Positions 49,530 through 59,206 are shown, counted from the stretch's first letter. The stretch is DNA of 64,000 bases from a bacterium (GCA_016781525.1 JADDQE010000218.1:1-64000); one strand, 5' to 3'. The notes: generated by a model not told the origin, from the letters alone. Program-made: numbers and translations.

Positions 49530-50747
49530 TTGAGCTGGATCTGCTTAATCGGGGCGGCGGTGCTCGGGGCGTACCTCGCGCAATGGGTTCACCTGCCTGC
49601 CGCCGGCATGCTTGGCGCCCTCGCCGGCACAGCTGCTGTGCAATCATTAGGACTCAGCGCAGTTCCTTCCGTCCCGAGCTGGGTGCTGCTGGTGCTCTAC
49701 GCAGCAATTGGGCTGTTGCTCGGCCTCAAATTCACCCGAGCATCACTCTCCTATCTTCAGCGTATTACCTTGCCGGCGCTCCTTGTGCCGATCGTGATGA
49801 TCCTCAGCGGCTGCGGGCTCGGCTTTCTGTACCGCGCTCTGGCACCCGCGGCAGCAGCTTCCACGCTCGACCTCGCCACAGCTGTGCTTGCGATAACCCC
49901 AGGTGGCTTCCAGGAGATGTCAATTGCGGCCCAGGACCTCGGAGCGGAGCTGCCGGCTGTCATTTTCACTCATCTGGTGCGCATCATCGTCGTCATCGGC
50001 GTTTATCCTTGGCTTCTCCATCAAATCGTCAAATCGCAGGCAATTGTGCGCCCGGCAACGATCGAGCAGCGGGCGCTCGCGGTCGCACCGATTACGGCGG
50101 CTGGATCACCGGCAAGGCGAAGAGATCCAATCATAGGCCATGGCGAACAGTCGGCTGGTGGGGGAAGTTTGAGCCGAAGCGAAATCGGCGAGCAAGCTGC
50201 GGACGTGCGGCAGCCTGCCGCTCATGCGCGGAGCGAGCTACCCCACTGGTTGCAGTGGAGCATCGTAGGTGCCGGGACTATGGCTGGTGGTGCCTTCGGC
50301 CGATGGTTAGGCATTCCCGCCGGGGCTGTACTAGGCGCTGTGGTCGGCGCAATCATGTCTAGGACGATCGTCGGGGCGGAGGCGCTAGCCGTGTCAAGTC
50401 AAGCACGCTTCGGTATTCAGATCGCGCTAGGCATCAATCTGGGGTTACAGTTCGAGCTAGGCTCGCTGGCCACAATGCTGACCTTGATCGTGCCGATCGC
50501 GGTATCGCTAGCAGCGCTCATTATGCTCTCACTTGCGACCGGCTGGCTCATCCACAAGCTAGCCGGGCTCGATCTTGCGCTAGCACTGTGGACGACGGCG
50601 CCCGCCGGTCTATCGGAAATAACGTTGCTCGCCGAGGCGGATGGGATCGAGCCACTGCCGGTGCTGACCGTGCATTTGATGCGGGTGATCCTGATCATCG
50701 CAATCCAGCCTAGCCTGGTGCGGGCACTAGCGAGCGTGAACCTATAA
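49530..50747 (+). CDS. AbrB-family (AbrB duplication domain) membrane protein (copy 2)
   Basis: halves ITPGGFQEMSIAAQDLGAELPAVIFTHLVRIIVVI and TAPAGLSEITLLAEADGIEPLPVLTVHLMRVILII; hydrophilic insert between halves. Confidence 0.85.
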   Translation: MSWICLIGAAVLGAYLAQWVHLPAAGMLGALAGTAAVQSLGLSAVPSVPSWVLLVLYAAIGLLLGLKFTRASLSYLQRITLPALLVPIVMILSGCGLGFLYRALAPAAAASTLDLATAVLAITPGGFQEMSIAAQDLGAELPAVIFTHLVRIIVVIGVYPWLLHQIVKSQAIVRPATIEQRALAVAPITAAGSPARRRDPIIGHGEQSAGGGSLSRSEIGEQAADVRQPAAHARSELPHWLQWSIVGAGTMAGGAFGRWLGIPAGAVLGAVVGAIMSRTIVGAEALAVSSQARFGIQIALGINLGLQFELGSLATMLTLIVPIAVSLAALIMLSLATGWLIHKLAGLDLALALWTTAPAGLSEITLLAEADGIEPLPVLTVHLMRVILIIAIQPSLVRALASVNL

Positions 50748-50779
50748 GCCACAAGCTGTACGTTAGGAGCTAGATCGAT

Positions 50780-52060
50780 ATGCCGCAGACATTAACTGAG
50801 AAGATTTTGAGCCGCGCAGCCGGCTACCCGGTGCAGGCGGGAGACCTCGCCATGGTCAAGATCGACTTTGCTATGGTGCAAGACATCAACGGACCAAGGG
50901 TTGTGGAAGTACTGGACGAGCTCCAGGTTGATCGGCTGTTTGATCCAGAGCGCGTGATGTTTGTCTTTGACCATTATAGCCCTGAGCCTACGCCCTTGGC
51001 CAGCAACTTCCACACCCAAATGCGCGCGGTCGCCGAAAAGTTTGGTGTCTCGCTGCGCGATGTCGGGGCTGGAATTTGTCACCAGCTAGTCGTCGAGGCG
51101 GGAGCTGCGCGTCCGGGTGCGGTCGTCGTTGGCACGGACTCGCATAGCTCGACCTATGGCGCACTTGGTGCGTTTGGGGTTAGCCTAGGCGCGACCGAGA
51201 TGGCGGTGGCGCTGATGAGTGGCGAAACCTGGTTCAAGGTGCCCAGGTCGGTCAAAGTCAACCTAATCGGCAGCCCGCCGGCGGGAGTGTCAGGCAAGGA
51301 TATTGCACTGCATCTGCTTAAGCTCCAAGGTGAGGAGGGTGGGCTCTATCAATCATTTGAATTTCAAGGTTCCGGCTTAGCAGCCGTCCCTGTTCACGAC
51401 CGACTAACCATCGCCAACTTGGTCGTTGACTGTGGAGCCAAGGCCGGCATCTTTACCGCGGACGAAGTGACGCGTGCCTGGTTTGCCAGCCGCGGCTTTT
51501 CCGCGGAAGGCTTCGAGGCATGGCGCCCGGACGACGACGCCGAATATCAAGCAGTGCTTACCATAGATCTCTCGGACCTCGAGCCAGTCGTGGCTGTACC
51601 TCACAGCCCAGCGAGTGTGGTTCCGCTCTCAAACGTCCGTGGAACTTCGGTCACGACTGTGTTTATCGGAACTTGTACGAACGGTCGCATCGAAGACTAT
51701 CAGGCGGCGTGCGCGGTGCTGAAGGGCCGGCGCGTGGCTCCCGGAGTACGCTTGCTCTGCTATCCAGCCTCGCGTGATATTCAGCTAGAGCTCCTCCATA
51801 CCGGTATGGCCCAAATCCTCGTGGAAGCGGGCGCAGTGCTCATGCCGCCCGGCTGCGGCCCCTGCGCTGGGCTCCACGGTGGGGTGGCAGGTGATGACGA
51901 TGTCATCTTTTCGACAAGCTCGCGCAACTACCGAGGACGAATGGGGGCGAGCGGGGCACAGATCTATCTTGGGTCGCCTGCCGTTGCAGCTGCTACCGCC
52001 GTGACAGGCAGAATTACCGACCCACAAGAGTTGGTCGAGAGCGACAAGGTGGTGGTATGA
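50780..52060 (+). CDS. aconitase/3-isopropylmalate dehydratase large-subunit family protein (LeuC-like)
   Basis: TEKILSRAAG, VGTDSHSSTYGALGAFGVSLGATEMAVALMSGETWFKVP, FIGTCTNGRIEDYQAACAVLKGR, PPGCGPCAGLHGG (Fe-S cysteines). Confidence 0.92.
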   Translation: MPQTLTEKILSRAAGYPVQAGDLAMVKIDFAMVQDINGPRVVEVLDELQVDRLFDPERVMFVFDHYSPEPTPLASNFHTQMRAVAEKFGVSLRDVGAGICHQLVVEAGAARPGAVVVGTDSHSSTYGALGAFGVSLGATEMAVALMSGETWFKVPRSVKVNLIGSPPAGVSGKDIALHLLKLQGEEGGLYQSFEFQGSGLAAVPVHDRLTIANLVVDCGAKAGIFTADEVTRAWFASRGFSAEGFEAWRPDDDAEYQAVLTIDLSDLEPVVAVPHSPASVVPLSNVRGTSVTTVFIGTCTNGRIEDYQAACAVLKGRRVAPGVRLLCYPASRDIQLELLHTGMAQILVEAGAVLMPPGCGPCAGLHGGVAGDDDVIFSTSSRNYRGRMGASGAQIYLGSPAVAAATAVTGRITDPQELVESDKVVV

Positions 52061-52557
52061 AGCTGCGTGGCCACGCGATCTGCCTGGGAGACAACATCAA
52101 TACAGGAGTGATCATCTCGGTGAAGCATTTATCGCGGGCCAGCACCGCACACGAGCTGGTGCCGCTGCTCTTCGAGGCGATACGTCCGGAGATCGGGCCA
52201 CAACTTTCAGGCGCGGTTCTGGTTGGCGGTATCAACTTCGGGAGCGGCTCATCTCGCGAGCATCCGGTGCATGCGTTGAAGGCGGCTGGAGTTCAGGCGG
52301 TTATCGCCGCATCCTTCGCCCGCTCGTTTTTTCGCAATGCGATCAACTTGGGGCTGCCTGCCGTCGAAGTGGATACCGCTGGCATTGAAGAGTTTCACCA
52401 GCTTGAAGTCGATTTCGACAGCGGCATCATCGTCGACGTCGACACTGGCCTGACTAAACAGATTAGCCCGCTGCCGCCGATGATGCGGGACTTACTTGAG
52501 GCCGGCGGTCTTGTGCCATATTTCAAACTACGAGGGCGGTTAGGAGCCAAGGATTGA
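52057..52557 (+). CDS. 3-isopropylmalate dehydratase small-subunit family protein (LeuD-like)
   Basis: GDNINTGVIISVKHL, GGINFGSGSSREHPVHALKAAGVQAVIAASFARSFFRNAINLGLPAVEV; 4-bp overlap with leuC-like gene. Confidence 0.9.
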   Translation: MKLRGHAICLGDNINTGVIISVKHLSRASTAHELVPLLFEAIRPEIGPQLSGAVLVGGINFGSGSSREHPVHALKAAGVQAVIAASFARSFFRNAINLGLPAVEVDTAGIEEFHQLEVDFDSGIIVDVDTGLTKQISPLPPMMRDLLEAGGLVPYFKLRGRLGAKD

Positions 52558-52666
52558 AACCGAGGATTGTGGGGGCATCCACACGTAGGGCATCGGTTGG
52601 CGAGGCATCCATTCGCCGGCAAAAAGACCTTCAGCAGCCAGTCTGTCACGGGAGCAAAGTGAAGCC

Positions 52667-53593
52667 ATGAATTCAGGGCAGCCGTCTCATGATCGATCTT
52701 CGTCCCTGGCGTCGCTTGCGGGACCCCTCGCCGAGGGCGTGCTCCAGGTACCTGGAGTCTACGATGCGCTAAGCGCCAAAGTCGCGCAAGCAGTCGGATT
52801 CAAGGCTGTTTCGGTCAGCGGTAACGCGGTGTCTGCCTCACAGCTAGGCCTCCCCGACATGGGGATCCTGACCATGACAGAAATGGTGGAACAAACGCGG
52901 CGGATCGTTCAGGCGGTGGACATTCCGGTCATCGCCGACGCGGACACCGGGTACGGGGGCCCGCTTAATATCATCCGCACCGTCCGCGAGTACGAATCCG
53001 TGGGAGTCGCCGCGCTCCACCTTGAAGATCAGGTACTACCAAAAAAATGCGCATACCTACCCGGTGAGCTTGAGCTGGTATCGATCGACGAGCAGCGGCG
53101 CCGACTGCTGGCCGCGCTCGAGGCGCGCACGCGGGCCGAGATCCTGATTATTGCACGTACCGACGCAAGTGGAGCAGTCAGCTTTGAGGAGCTCCTGCGA
53201 CGCTGTAAGGCTTATGCGGCGCTGGGTGTAGACTGGCTCTTCTGCGCCAAGCTACAGTCCTTGGAAGAAGCGCAACGCATTGCCACGGAGATTCAAATTC
53301 CTCTGATGGTCAACATGAATCTTGCAGGAGCTCTGAAGGCGGTGACAGCTGATGAGTTAAAGGCGGCGAATGTGGCGATAGCGCTGTACCCATCGGTTGT
53401 TCGCAATACCGTCGTCAAAGCCTTGACAGATAACCTTGCGGCGCTGCTCAGCACGGGCAGCCAGGAGGTCCTGGAGTCGCAGGTAGCAACTAGTCAGCAA
53501 TACGATCAGCTTCTAGGCACCGAACGCTGGCAACAGCTTGAGCGTTCCCTGGGTAGGAACGCAGAGGATAGCGAACGGGGAAATGCGAGGTAA
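52667..53593 (+). CDS. isocitrate lyase/PEP mutase superfamily lyase (2-methylisocitrate lyase / 2,3-dimethylmalate lyase-like)
   Basis: QVPGVYDALSAKVAQAVGFKAVSVSGNAVSAS, PVIADADTGYGGPLNIIRTVREYESVGVAALHLEDQVLPKKCAYLPGE, IIARTDA. Confidence 0.9.
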   Translation: MNSGQPSHDRSSSLASLAGPLAEGVLQVPGVYDALSAKVAQAVGFKAVSVSGNAVSASQLGLPDMGILTMTEMVEQTRRIVQAVDIPVIADADTGYGGPLNIIRTVREYESVGVAALHLEDQVLPKKCAYLPGELELVSIDEQRRRLLAALEARTRAEILIIARTDASGAVSFEELLRRCKAYAALGVDWLFCAKLQSLEEAQRIATEIQIPLMVNMNLAGALKAVTADELKAANVAIALYPSVVRNTVVKALTDNLAALLSTGSQEVLESQVATSQQYDQLLGTERWQQLERSLGRNAEDSERGNAR

Positions 53594-53701
53594 CGGTAGC
53601 GCAATCAAGGTACCGGGCACGACCTAAAGTAACCGAGGGTGCGCTTGCAGTGATGGATGGCGCGAGGGCGAACGCGTCTGATGATGCAGGAGTGGGAGAC
53701 A

Positions 53702-55240
53702 ATGGCCAACGACCAGCAGCAGAAAACGGACGGGAGGATGCCGGCTTCCGTCCCAGAAGCGTTCCTGGAGCGAGCCGAGCAAGCTCCCGAGAAGATAGCC
53801 TTGCTGTTCGATGGAGTGGGATACAGCTACCGACAGCTTCAGGAGCGGAGCCTGGCGCTCGCAGCCGCGCTCCACGGCTCGGGGCTCCAACCGGGAGATC
53901 GAGTTGGGCTGTTCATGGATAACAGCCCGGACTTTGTAGGCGCTTACCTCGGGACGTTTCTAGCTGGCGGCGTGGTTGTACCCATCAATACGCAGTATCG
54001 ACAAGTCGAGCTTGAACATATTCTGAGCGATGCCGGCATTCGGGTATGCTTCACGGAACCTCGGCTTGCACCCGAACTCGCACGAGTCCGGAGTGGATTG
54101 CCGTCGCTTGAGGCAATCATCGAGACCGGCTTCCTGCTGGAAGGCTTCCTGGCGGGACACGGCGAGCAACGCAGCATCATGCCCAGCGGCGATGCTATCG
54201 CGATCATTGCGTACACCTCAGGGACAACCGGACGCAGTAAAGGGGCGATGCTGCTTCACCGCAATTTAATCTCAAACATTCAAGCTGTGTGTTCGGCCTG
54301 GCAATGGTCCGCCACCGATCATCTCCTGCTGACGCTTCCGTTATTTCACGTCCACGGCCTACTGGTGGGGTTGAACGGAACGTTGGTCTCGGGCGCGAGC
54401 GTCGAGCTCCGCCGGCACTTCGATGCTGCACAGGTGTACAATGCCCTGAGATCAGAGCCGATCACGATGTTTTTCGGTGTTCCAACCATGTACACACGCC
54501 TGCTGGCCGAGGCTGAGCTTCGAACAGAGCCGCCGCGGCCAATCCGTCTCTATGTATCGGGTAGCGCCCCGCTGAGTCCGCAAACCTTCCATACATTCGA
54601 GCAGGTTTTTGGGCAACCCATTCTCGAGCGCTACGGAATGACTGAAACAGGGATGAACCTGACCAACCCGTATAACGGCGAGCATCGGCCGGGGTCCATA
54701 GGAATGCCATTTCCTGGACAGGAAGCGCGCGTCGTCGACGTTCGCACGCGCGAGCCGGTAGGGCCAGGCACCGTAGGCGAGATCGAGGTACGGGGCCCGC
54801 ATGTCTTTGCCGGCTACTGGAACCAGCCGGCAGCAACAGCCGAGAGCTTTACAACGGATGGGTGGTTTCATACGGGAGACCTGGGCTTTGTCAGCGACGA
54901 CGGCTACTTCACCATCACGGGACGCGCGAAGGAGCTGATCATCAGCGGCGGCTATAACATCTATCCACGTGAGGTCGAAGAGGTACTCCAGGGCTGCCCA
55001 GGCGTCGCCGAGGTGGCAATTGTTGGACACCCCGACGGCGATCTTGGCGAGCGGGTAGTTGCTGCCGTTGTACGTAGCGACCCTAGCCTGACAACAGAAG
55101 CAGTCGTGGCCTTCTGCCGTAGTCGTCTCGCGAGCTATAAAAAGCCGCGCGAGGTATTTTTTGTCGATGCCCTTCCTCGGAACGCGTTGGGCAAGGTGCA
55201 AAAACACATCCTAAGTGCTCAGCTCGACTCCGGTGAGTAA
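53702..55240 (+). CDS. AMP-dependent acyl-CoA synthetase, MatB (malonyl-CoA synthetase)-like
   Basis: YTSGTTGRSKGAMLLHRNL, LPLFHVHGLLVGLNGTLVSGASVELRRHFD, ERYGMTETGMNLTNPYNGEHRPGSIGMPFPGQEARVVD, GGYNIYPREVEEVL, LPRNALGKVQK. Confidence 0.88.
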   Translation: MANDQQQKTDGRMPASVPEAFLERAEQAPEKIALLFDGVGYSYRQLQERSLALAAALHGSGLQPGDRVGLFMDNSPDFVGAYLGTFLAGGVVVPINTQYRQVELEHILSDAGIRVCFTEPRLAPELARVRSGLPSLEAIIETGFLLEGFLAGHGEQRSIMPSGDAIAIIAYTSGTTGRSKGAMLLHRNLISNIQAVCSAWQWSATDHLLLTLPLFHVHGLLVGLNGTLVSGASVELRRHFDAAQVYNALRSEPITMFFGVPTMYTRLLAEAELRTEPPRPIRLYVSGSAPLSPQTFHTFEQVFGQPILERYGMTETGMNLTNPYNGEHRPGSIGMPFPGQEARVVDVRTREPVGPGTVGEIEVRGPHVFAGYWNQPAATAESFTTDGWFHTGDLGFVSDDGYFTITGRAKELIISGGYNIYPREVEEVLQGCPGVAEVAIVGHPDGDLGERVVAAVVRSDPSLTTEAVVAFCRSRLASYKKPREVFFVDALPRNALGKVQKHILSAQLDSGE

Positions 55241-55390
55241 TGGAGCTTTAGCAGGGCAAGGGATGCACGCGCCAATCACTTCAGGCTGCTGCGAGGCGTC
55301 CTTGTGGTTCAAGCCGTTCCAACGTTTGGACGACGATTATCGTTGCGAATATGATGTAGCTTCCAAGAATTGTACGGCAGGAGTTTATTC

Positions 55391-56482
55391 ATGCAACATT
55401 ATCGCATAGCGCTCTTACCCGGTGACGGCATCGGGCATGATGTAATAGCTGAGGGTGTCGAGACATTGCAACTGCTGGCAGAGCTTCACGGTGGTTTTCA
55501 GCTCGAGCTTGAGGCATTTGATTGGAGCTGCACCTACTATTTGAAGCACAACCGCATGATGCCTGCCGACGCCCTCAAGACGCTCGAGGAATTCGATGCG
55601 ATCTATTTGGGAGCCGTCGGCTTTCCAACCGTTCGCGATCACGTCAGCCTCTGGGGTATGCTGCTGCCGATCCGGCAGGCCTTCGACCTGTACGTCAACC
55701 AGCGTCCAATCCGACTGCTTCCCGGCATTGAGGGACCCTTACGGGGACGCGGGACTCAAGATATCAACTTTATCTGCATTCGCGAAAACACCGAGGGAGA
55801 GTACGCGGGCGTTGGCGGCCGGCTTCGCCAAGGTGAGCCCGACGAGGTCGCCCTACAAACGAGCGTATACACGCGGCGCGCCACCGAGCGGATCATACGC
55901 TACGCCTTCGACCTGGCTCGACGTGAGGGACGCCGCAAGGTCACCAGTGCGACAAAATCAAATGCCCAGCAGTATGGGATGGTGTTGTGGGATGAGATAC
56001 ACGCGGCAGTTGCCACTGACTACACTGATATCGCAACCGAGAAGTGGCATGTTGATGCACTTGCCGCGCGGTTTGTAACGCACCCGCAAACGTTTGATGT
56101 CGTCGTAGGCTCCAACCTGTTTGGTGACATCCTTACCGACCTTGGCGGTGCGCTACAGGGCAGCCTGGGACTACCGCCGAGCGCTAACTTTCACCCGGAT
56201 CCCGCGACTCGTCGTGGCCCGGCGTTATTCGAGCCGGTTCATGGCTCCGCGCCGGATATCGCAGGAAAGGGGATCGCGAATCCCATCGCCGCAATCTGGT
56301 CAGCGCAGTTGATGCTGGACTACCTAGGGGAGCGTGCCGCCGCGATCGCCTTGATGCGAGCGATTGAAACAGTGACCGGACAAGGCCAGGTCCGCACTCC
56401 CGATCTAGGGGGACAGGCGACAACCAACCAGATAGGCAACGCGATCCGGGGCACGCTTCGCGACCAGCTAAAGCGTAGCTAG
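55391..56482 (+). CDS. tartrate/D-malate/isopropylmalate dehydrogenase family protein (copy 2)
   Basis: YRIALLPGDGIGHDVIAEGVETLQ, FPTVRDHVSLWGMLLPIRQAFDLYVNQRPIRLLPG, FICIRENTEGEYAG, GSNLFGDILTDLGGALQGSLGLPPSANFHPD. Confidence 0.9.
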   Translation: MQHYRIALLPGDGIGHDVIAEGVETLQLLAELHGGFQLELEAFDWSCTYYLKHNRMMPADALKTLEEFDAIYLGAVGFPTVRDHVSLWGMLLPIRQAFDLYVNQRPIRLLPGIEGPLRGRGTQDINFICIRENTEGEYAGVGGRLRQGEPDEVALQTSVYTRRATERIIRYAFDLARREGRRKVTSATKSNAQQYGMVLWDEIHAAVATDYTDIATEKWHVDALAARFVTHPQTFDVVVGSNLFGDILTDLGGALQGSLGLPPSANFHPDPATRRGPALFEPVHGSAPDIAGKGIANPIAAIWSAQLMLDYLGERAAAIALMRAIETVTGQGQVRTPDLGGQATTNQIGNAIRGTLRDQLKRS

Positions 56483-56665
56483 GGCGGGTATCGCGTGGGT
56501 GAGCGACCGTAACCAAGCCGAACGATCCCAGACACGAGTGGTGTAGGCAGGAACAGCATGCTGTCGTCGCCCTAGCAGTGCCGCCGCATGCGCTATGCAG
56601 GCGTTGGGGCAGCAAACGCGCGAGGCGATACGTACTGCAAGATCTTGTACGGAAAGTGAAGAAAC

Positions 56666-58390
56666 ATGAAGATACCTGCATTCCGGGTCGCCCGCGACGA
56701 ACAGACTGGCGAAGAAGTTATGGAAGTGCGCTTGGCTGGCTGGCCACTGCTAAACAGCCCACTATTGAACAAGAGCAGTGCTTTTACCGACGAAGAGCGC
56801 TATGAGTTCGATCTGCTGGGACTGCTCCCGCCACAGGTGTCTACCCTGCCCGAACAGGTGGCACGGGCGTATGCCAGCTACCAGTGCAAACCAACCGATT
56901 TAGAGCGTTATATCTATCTTCTGAGCTTACAGGATCGCAACGAGACACTCTTTTACCGGCTGCTGCAAGAACATATTAGCGAGCTCATGCCCATCGTCTA
57001 TACCCCAACCGTTGGACTGGCCTCGCAATCGTACAGCCATATCTACCGGCGGTCACGCGGCCTGTATATCTCCTATCCCCAGCGCAACGACATCGATCGC
57101 ATCCTCAACAACGCGCCGCATCCGGACGTCCGGGTGATCGTGGTAACTGACGGCGAGCGCGTACTCGGTCTGGGCGATCTAGGTGTTGGTGGGATGGGCA
57201 TTCCGATTGGCAAGCTTTCACTCTACACCCTCTGCGCCGGAATTCATCCCGCGACTACTCTACCGATCCTGCTTGACGTCGGAACCAATAACCAACAGCT
57301 GCTGAGCGATCCGATTTATCTAGGCTGGCGCCACGGGCGGGTGCGCGGGCAAGAGTACGACGATTTTATCGAGAGCTTTGTCGCGGCTGTGCAGCGCCAC
57401 TTTCCGAGCGCGCTTTTGCAGTGGGAAGACTTTTCCCGCGACAACGGGCCGCGAATTCTTGCCCGATACCGGGATCGGCTGTGCAGCTTCAACGACGACA
57501 TCCAGGGTACCGGAGCAGTTACACTGGCAGGACTGCTCGCGGCCGTGAGCGTAACGGGCTCGCGGCTGAGCGACCAGCGAATCGTCGTGTTAGGCGCCGG
57601 GCAGGCCGCGGTAGGCGTTAGCGACCAGATCGTATCGGCGATGGTACGTGAGGGTCAGGCAGAGGAGCAGGCGCGCCGCGCAGTCTGGCTGATTGACGTC
57701 GGTGGGCTGCTGCATACGGGGCGTATGGATCTTGAGCCAGGCAATCACATGTACGCGCAGCCGGTGGAACGCCTTGTCGGCTGGGAGGTTGAGCGTCCGG
57801 ATCCGATCACATTGGCCGACGTGGTGCGGAACGTGCATCCGACGATCCTGATAGGCGCGGCTGCCCAGCCTGGAGCATTTACCGAAGAGATCGTCCGGAA
57901 CATGGCCCAGCATGTGGAACGCCCGATTATTTTTCCGCTCTCCAATCCGACATCGAAGAGCGAGGCTGTGCCGGCGACGTTGCTCGCCTGGACCGAGGGA
58001 CGCGCTTTGATCGCGACCGGCAGCCCATTTGCGGATGTTGTGTACAAGGGCCAGACCTTCCGCATCGGTCAGTGCAATAACGCATTTATTTTTCCGGGCG
58101 TTGGACTTGGCGTGATCGCCAGTGGCGCTACGCGTGTGACCGAGTCGATGTTTGTTGCGGCAGCACAGGAGCTTGGCCGTCTGTCGCCAGCCCACCACGA
58201 TCCAACAGCCTCTTTGCTGCCGTCGATGGAGCAGATCCGCGATGTATCGCAGCGGGTCGCGTTAGCAGTCGGCGCCGAGGCGCAGCGCGCCGGCGTCGCC
58301 CCGTCGACGAGCGCAGAAGAACTGCGCCGGCGTGTAACCGCGACAATGTGGTCGCCCGAGTATCTGCGATACAAACGGGTTGCTCGTTGA
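56666..58390 (+). CDS. NAD-dependent malic enzyme
   Basis: [100 protein letters not shown]. Confidence 0.95.
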   Translation: MKIPAFRVARDEQTGEEVMEVRLAGWPLLNSPLLNKSSAFTDEERYEFDLLGLLPPQVSTLPEQVARAYASYQCKPTDLERYIYLLSLQDRNETLFYRLLQEHISELMPIVYTPTVGLASQSYSHIYRRSRGLYISYPQRNDIDRILNNAPHPDVRVIVVTDGERVLGLGDLGVGGMGIPIGKLSLYTLCAGIHPATTLPILLDVGTNNQQLLSDPIYLGWRHGRVRGQEYDDFIESFVAAVQRHFPSALLQWEDFSRDNGPRILARYRDRLCSFNDDIQGTGAVTLAGLLAAVSVTGSRLSDQRIVVLGAGQAAVGVSDQIVSAMVREGQAEEQARRAVWLIDVGGLLHTGRMDLEPGNHMYAQPVERLVGWEVERPDPITLADVVRNVHPTILIGAAAQPGAFTEEIVRNMAQHVERPIIFPLSNPTSKSEAVPATLLAWTEGRALIATGSPFADVVYKGQTFRIGQCNNAFIFPGVGLGVIASGATRVTESMFVAAAQELGRLSPAHHDPTASLLPSMEQIRDVSQRVALAVGAEAQRAGVAPSTSAEELRRRVTATMWSPEYLRYKRVAR

Positions 58391-58677
58391 GCCGATGCGA
58401 GAGCTGGAAGCAAAGCAGCCTTGAGTAATGCTGCACTGAGGGAAAGCTGTGCTCTCGAATAGCACCGGCGCAAACAGGTAATGAGTCCGGGGCGTGGGCT
58501 TGAGGAGTACCTGGCCGCGCTGTACCGTTTCCTGACGAACCGGATCCCTGAGCAATAAGGAGCTGGCACTGCTCCCACGTTCGCTAGCTCTTGAGTCACC
58601 CCTGACTTCCCCTCTGGGCGGAGCGGCCATGAACGCAAGCGGCGGCGACTTGGAGTACCTAGAGCGAGGTAGGCACA

Positions 58678-59184
58678 ATGCTGGACATTGCACAGTTCGA
58701 GCCGGAAACGCATCGACGAGACGTACGCGAGCTCTTTGAGGCATACTTATCCTCGCTTGTTCCATTATTTGAGCGGGATTTTGGGCTTAGCTTCGACGTC
58801 GGCCTGATAGTGGACCGCGACATGGAGCAGCTGCACAAGTTCACGCCGCCGCACGGGCACCTTCTCGTCGCCTATGCGGACGCCCAAGTGGCTGGGTGTG
58901 CCTGCCTGCGCAGGCTTACGGACGAGATTGGCGAGGTGAAACGGATGTATGTCCGTCCGTCACAGCGCCGCCAGGGCATCGGCCGCGCTCTGATGGCGGC
59001 CATCATCTCCGAAGCGCGCCACATCGGCTACACACTCCTACGCCTCGACAGTGCCCCATTCCTGCTGGAATCGCATAGCTTGTACCGTTCCTTTGGCTTT
59101 AAAGCGATACCGCCGTATGCGGGCTGTGAAATTCCCGAAAGCTTCCACTCGCGGTGGGAATTCATGGAGCTTCCGCTGAAGTAG
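58678..59184 (+). CDS. GNAT family N-acetyltransferase
   Basis: GEVKRMYVRPSQRRQGIGRALMAAIISEARHIGYTLLRLDSAPFLLESHSLYRSFGF. Confidence 0.9.
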   Translation: MLDIAQFEPETHRRDVRELFEAYLSSLVPLFERDFGLSFDVGLIVDRDMEQLHKFTPPHGHLLVAYADAQVAGCACLRRLTDEIGEVKRMYVRPSQRRQGIGRALMAAIISEARHIGYTLLRLDSAPFLLESHSLYRSFGFKAIPPYAGCEIPESFHSRWEFMELPLK

Positions 59185-59206
59185 CAATCAGGACCGTCTC
59201 AAGCAC

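Noticed and set aside
49505-50362. 285-aa ORF overlapping AbrB copy 2
   Set aside because: Out-of-frame, Arg/Ser/Cys-rich translation; the overlapping 49530-50747 frame has clear membrane protein features.
32165-58390. Plain 2-methylcitrate cycle (prpBCDE) operon
   Set aside because: The hydratase is a LeuC/LeuD two-subunit type, the CoA ligase resembles MatB more than PrpE, the lyase loop is altered, and two TTT systems, TcuA and two IPMDH-type enzymes do not belong to that operon.
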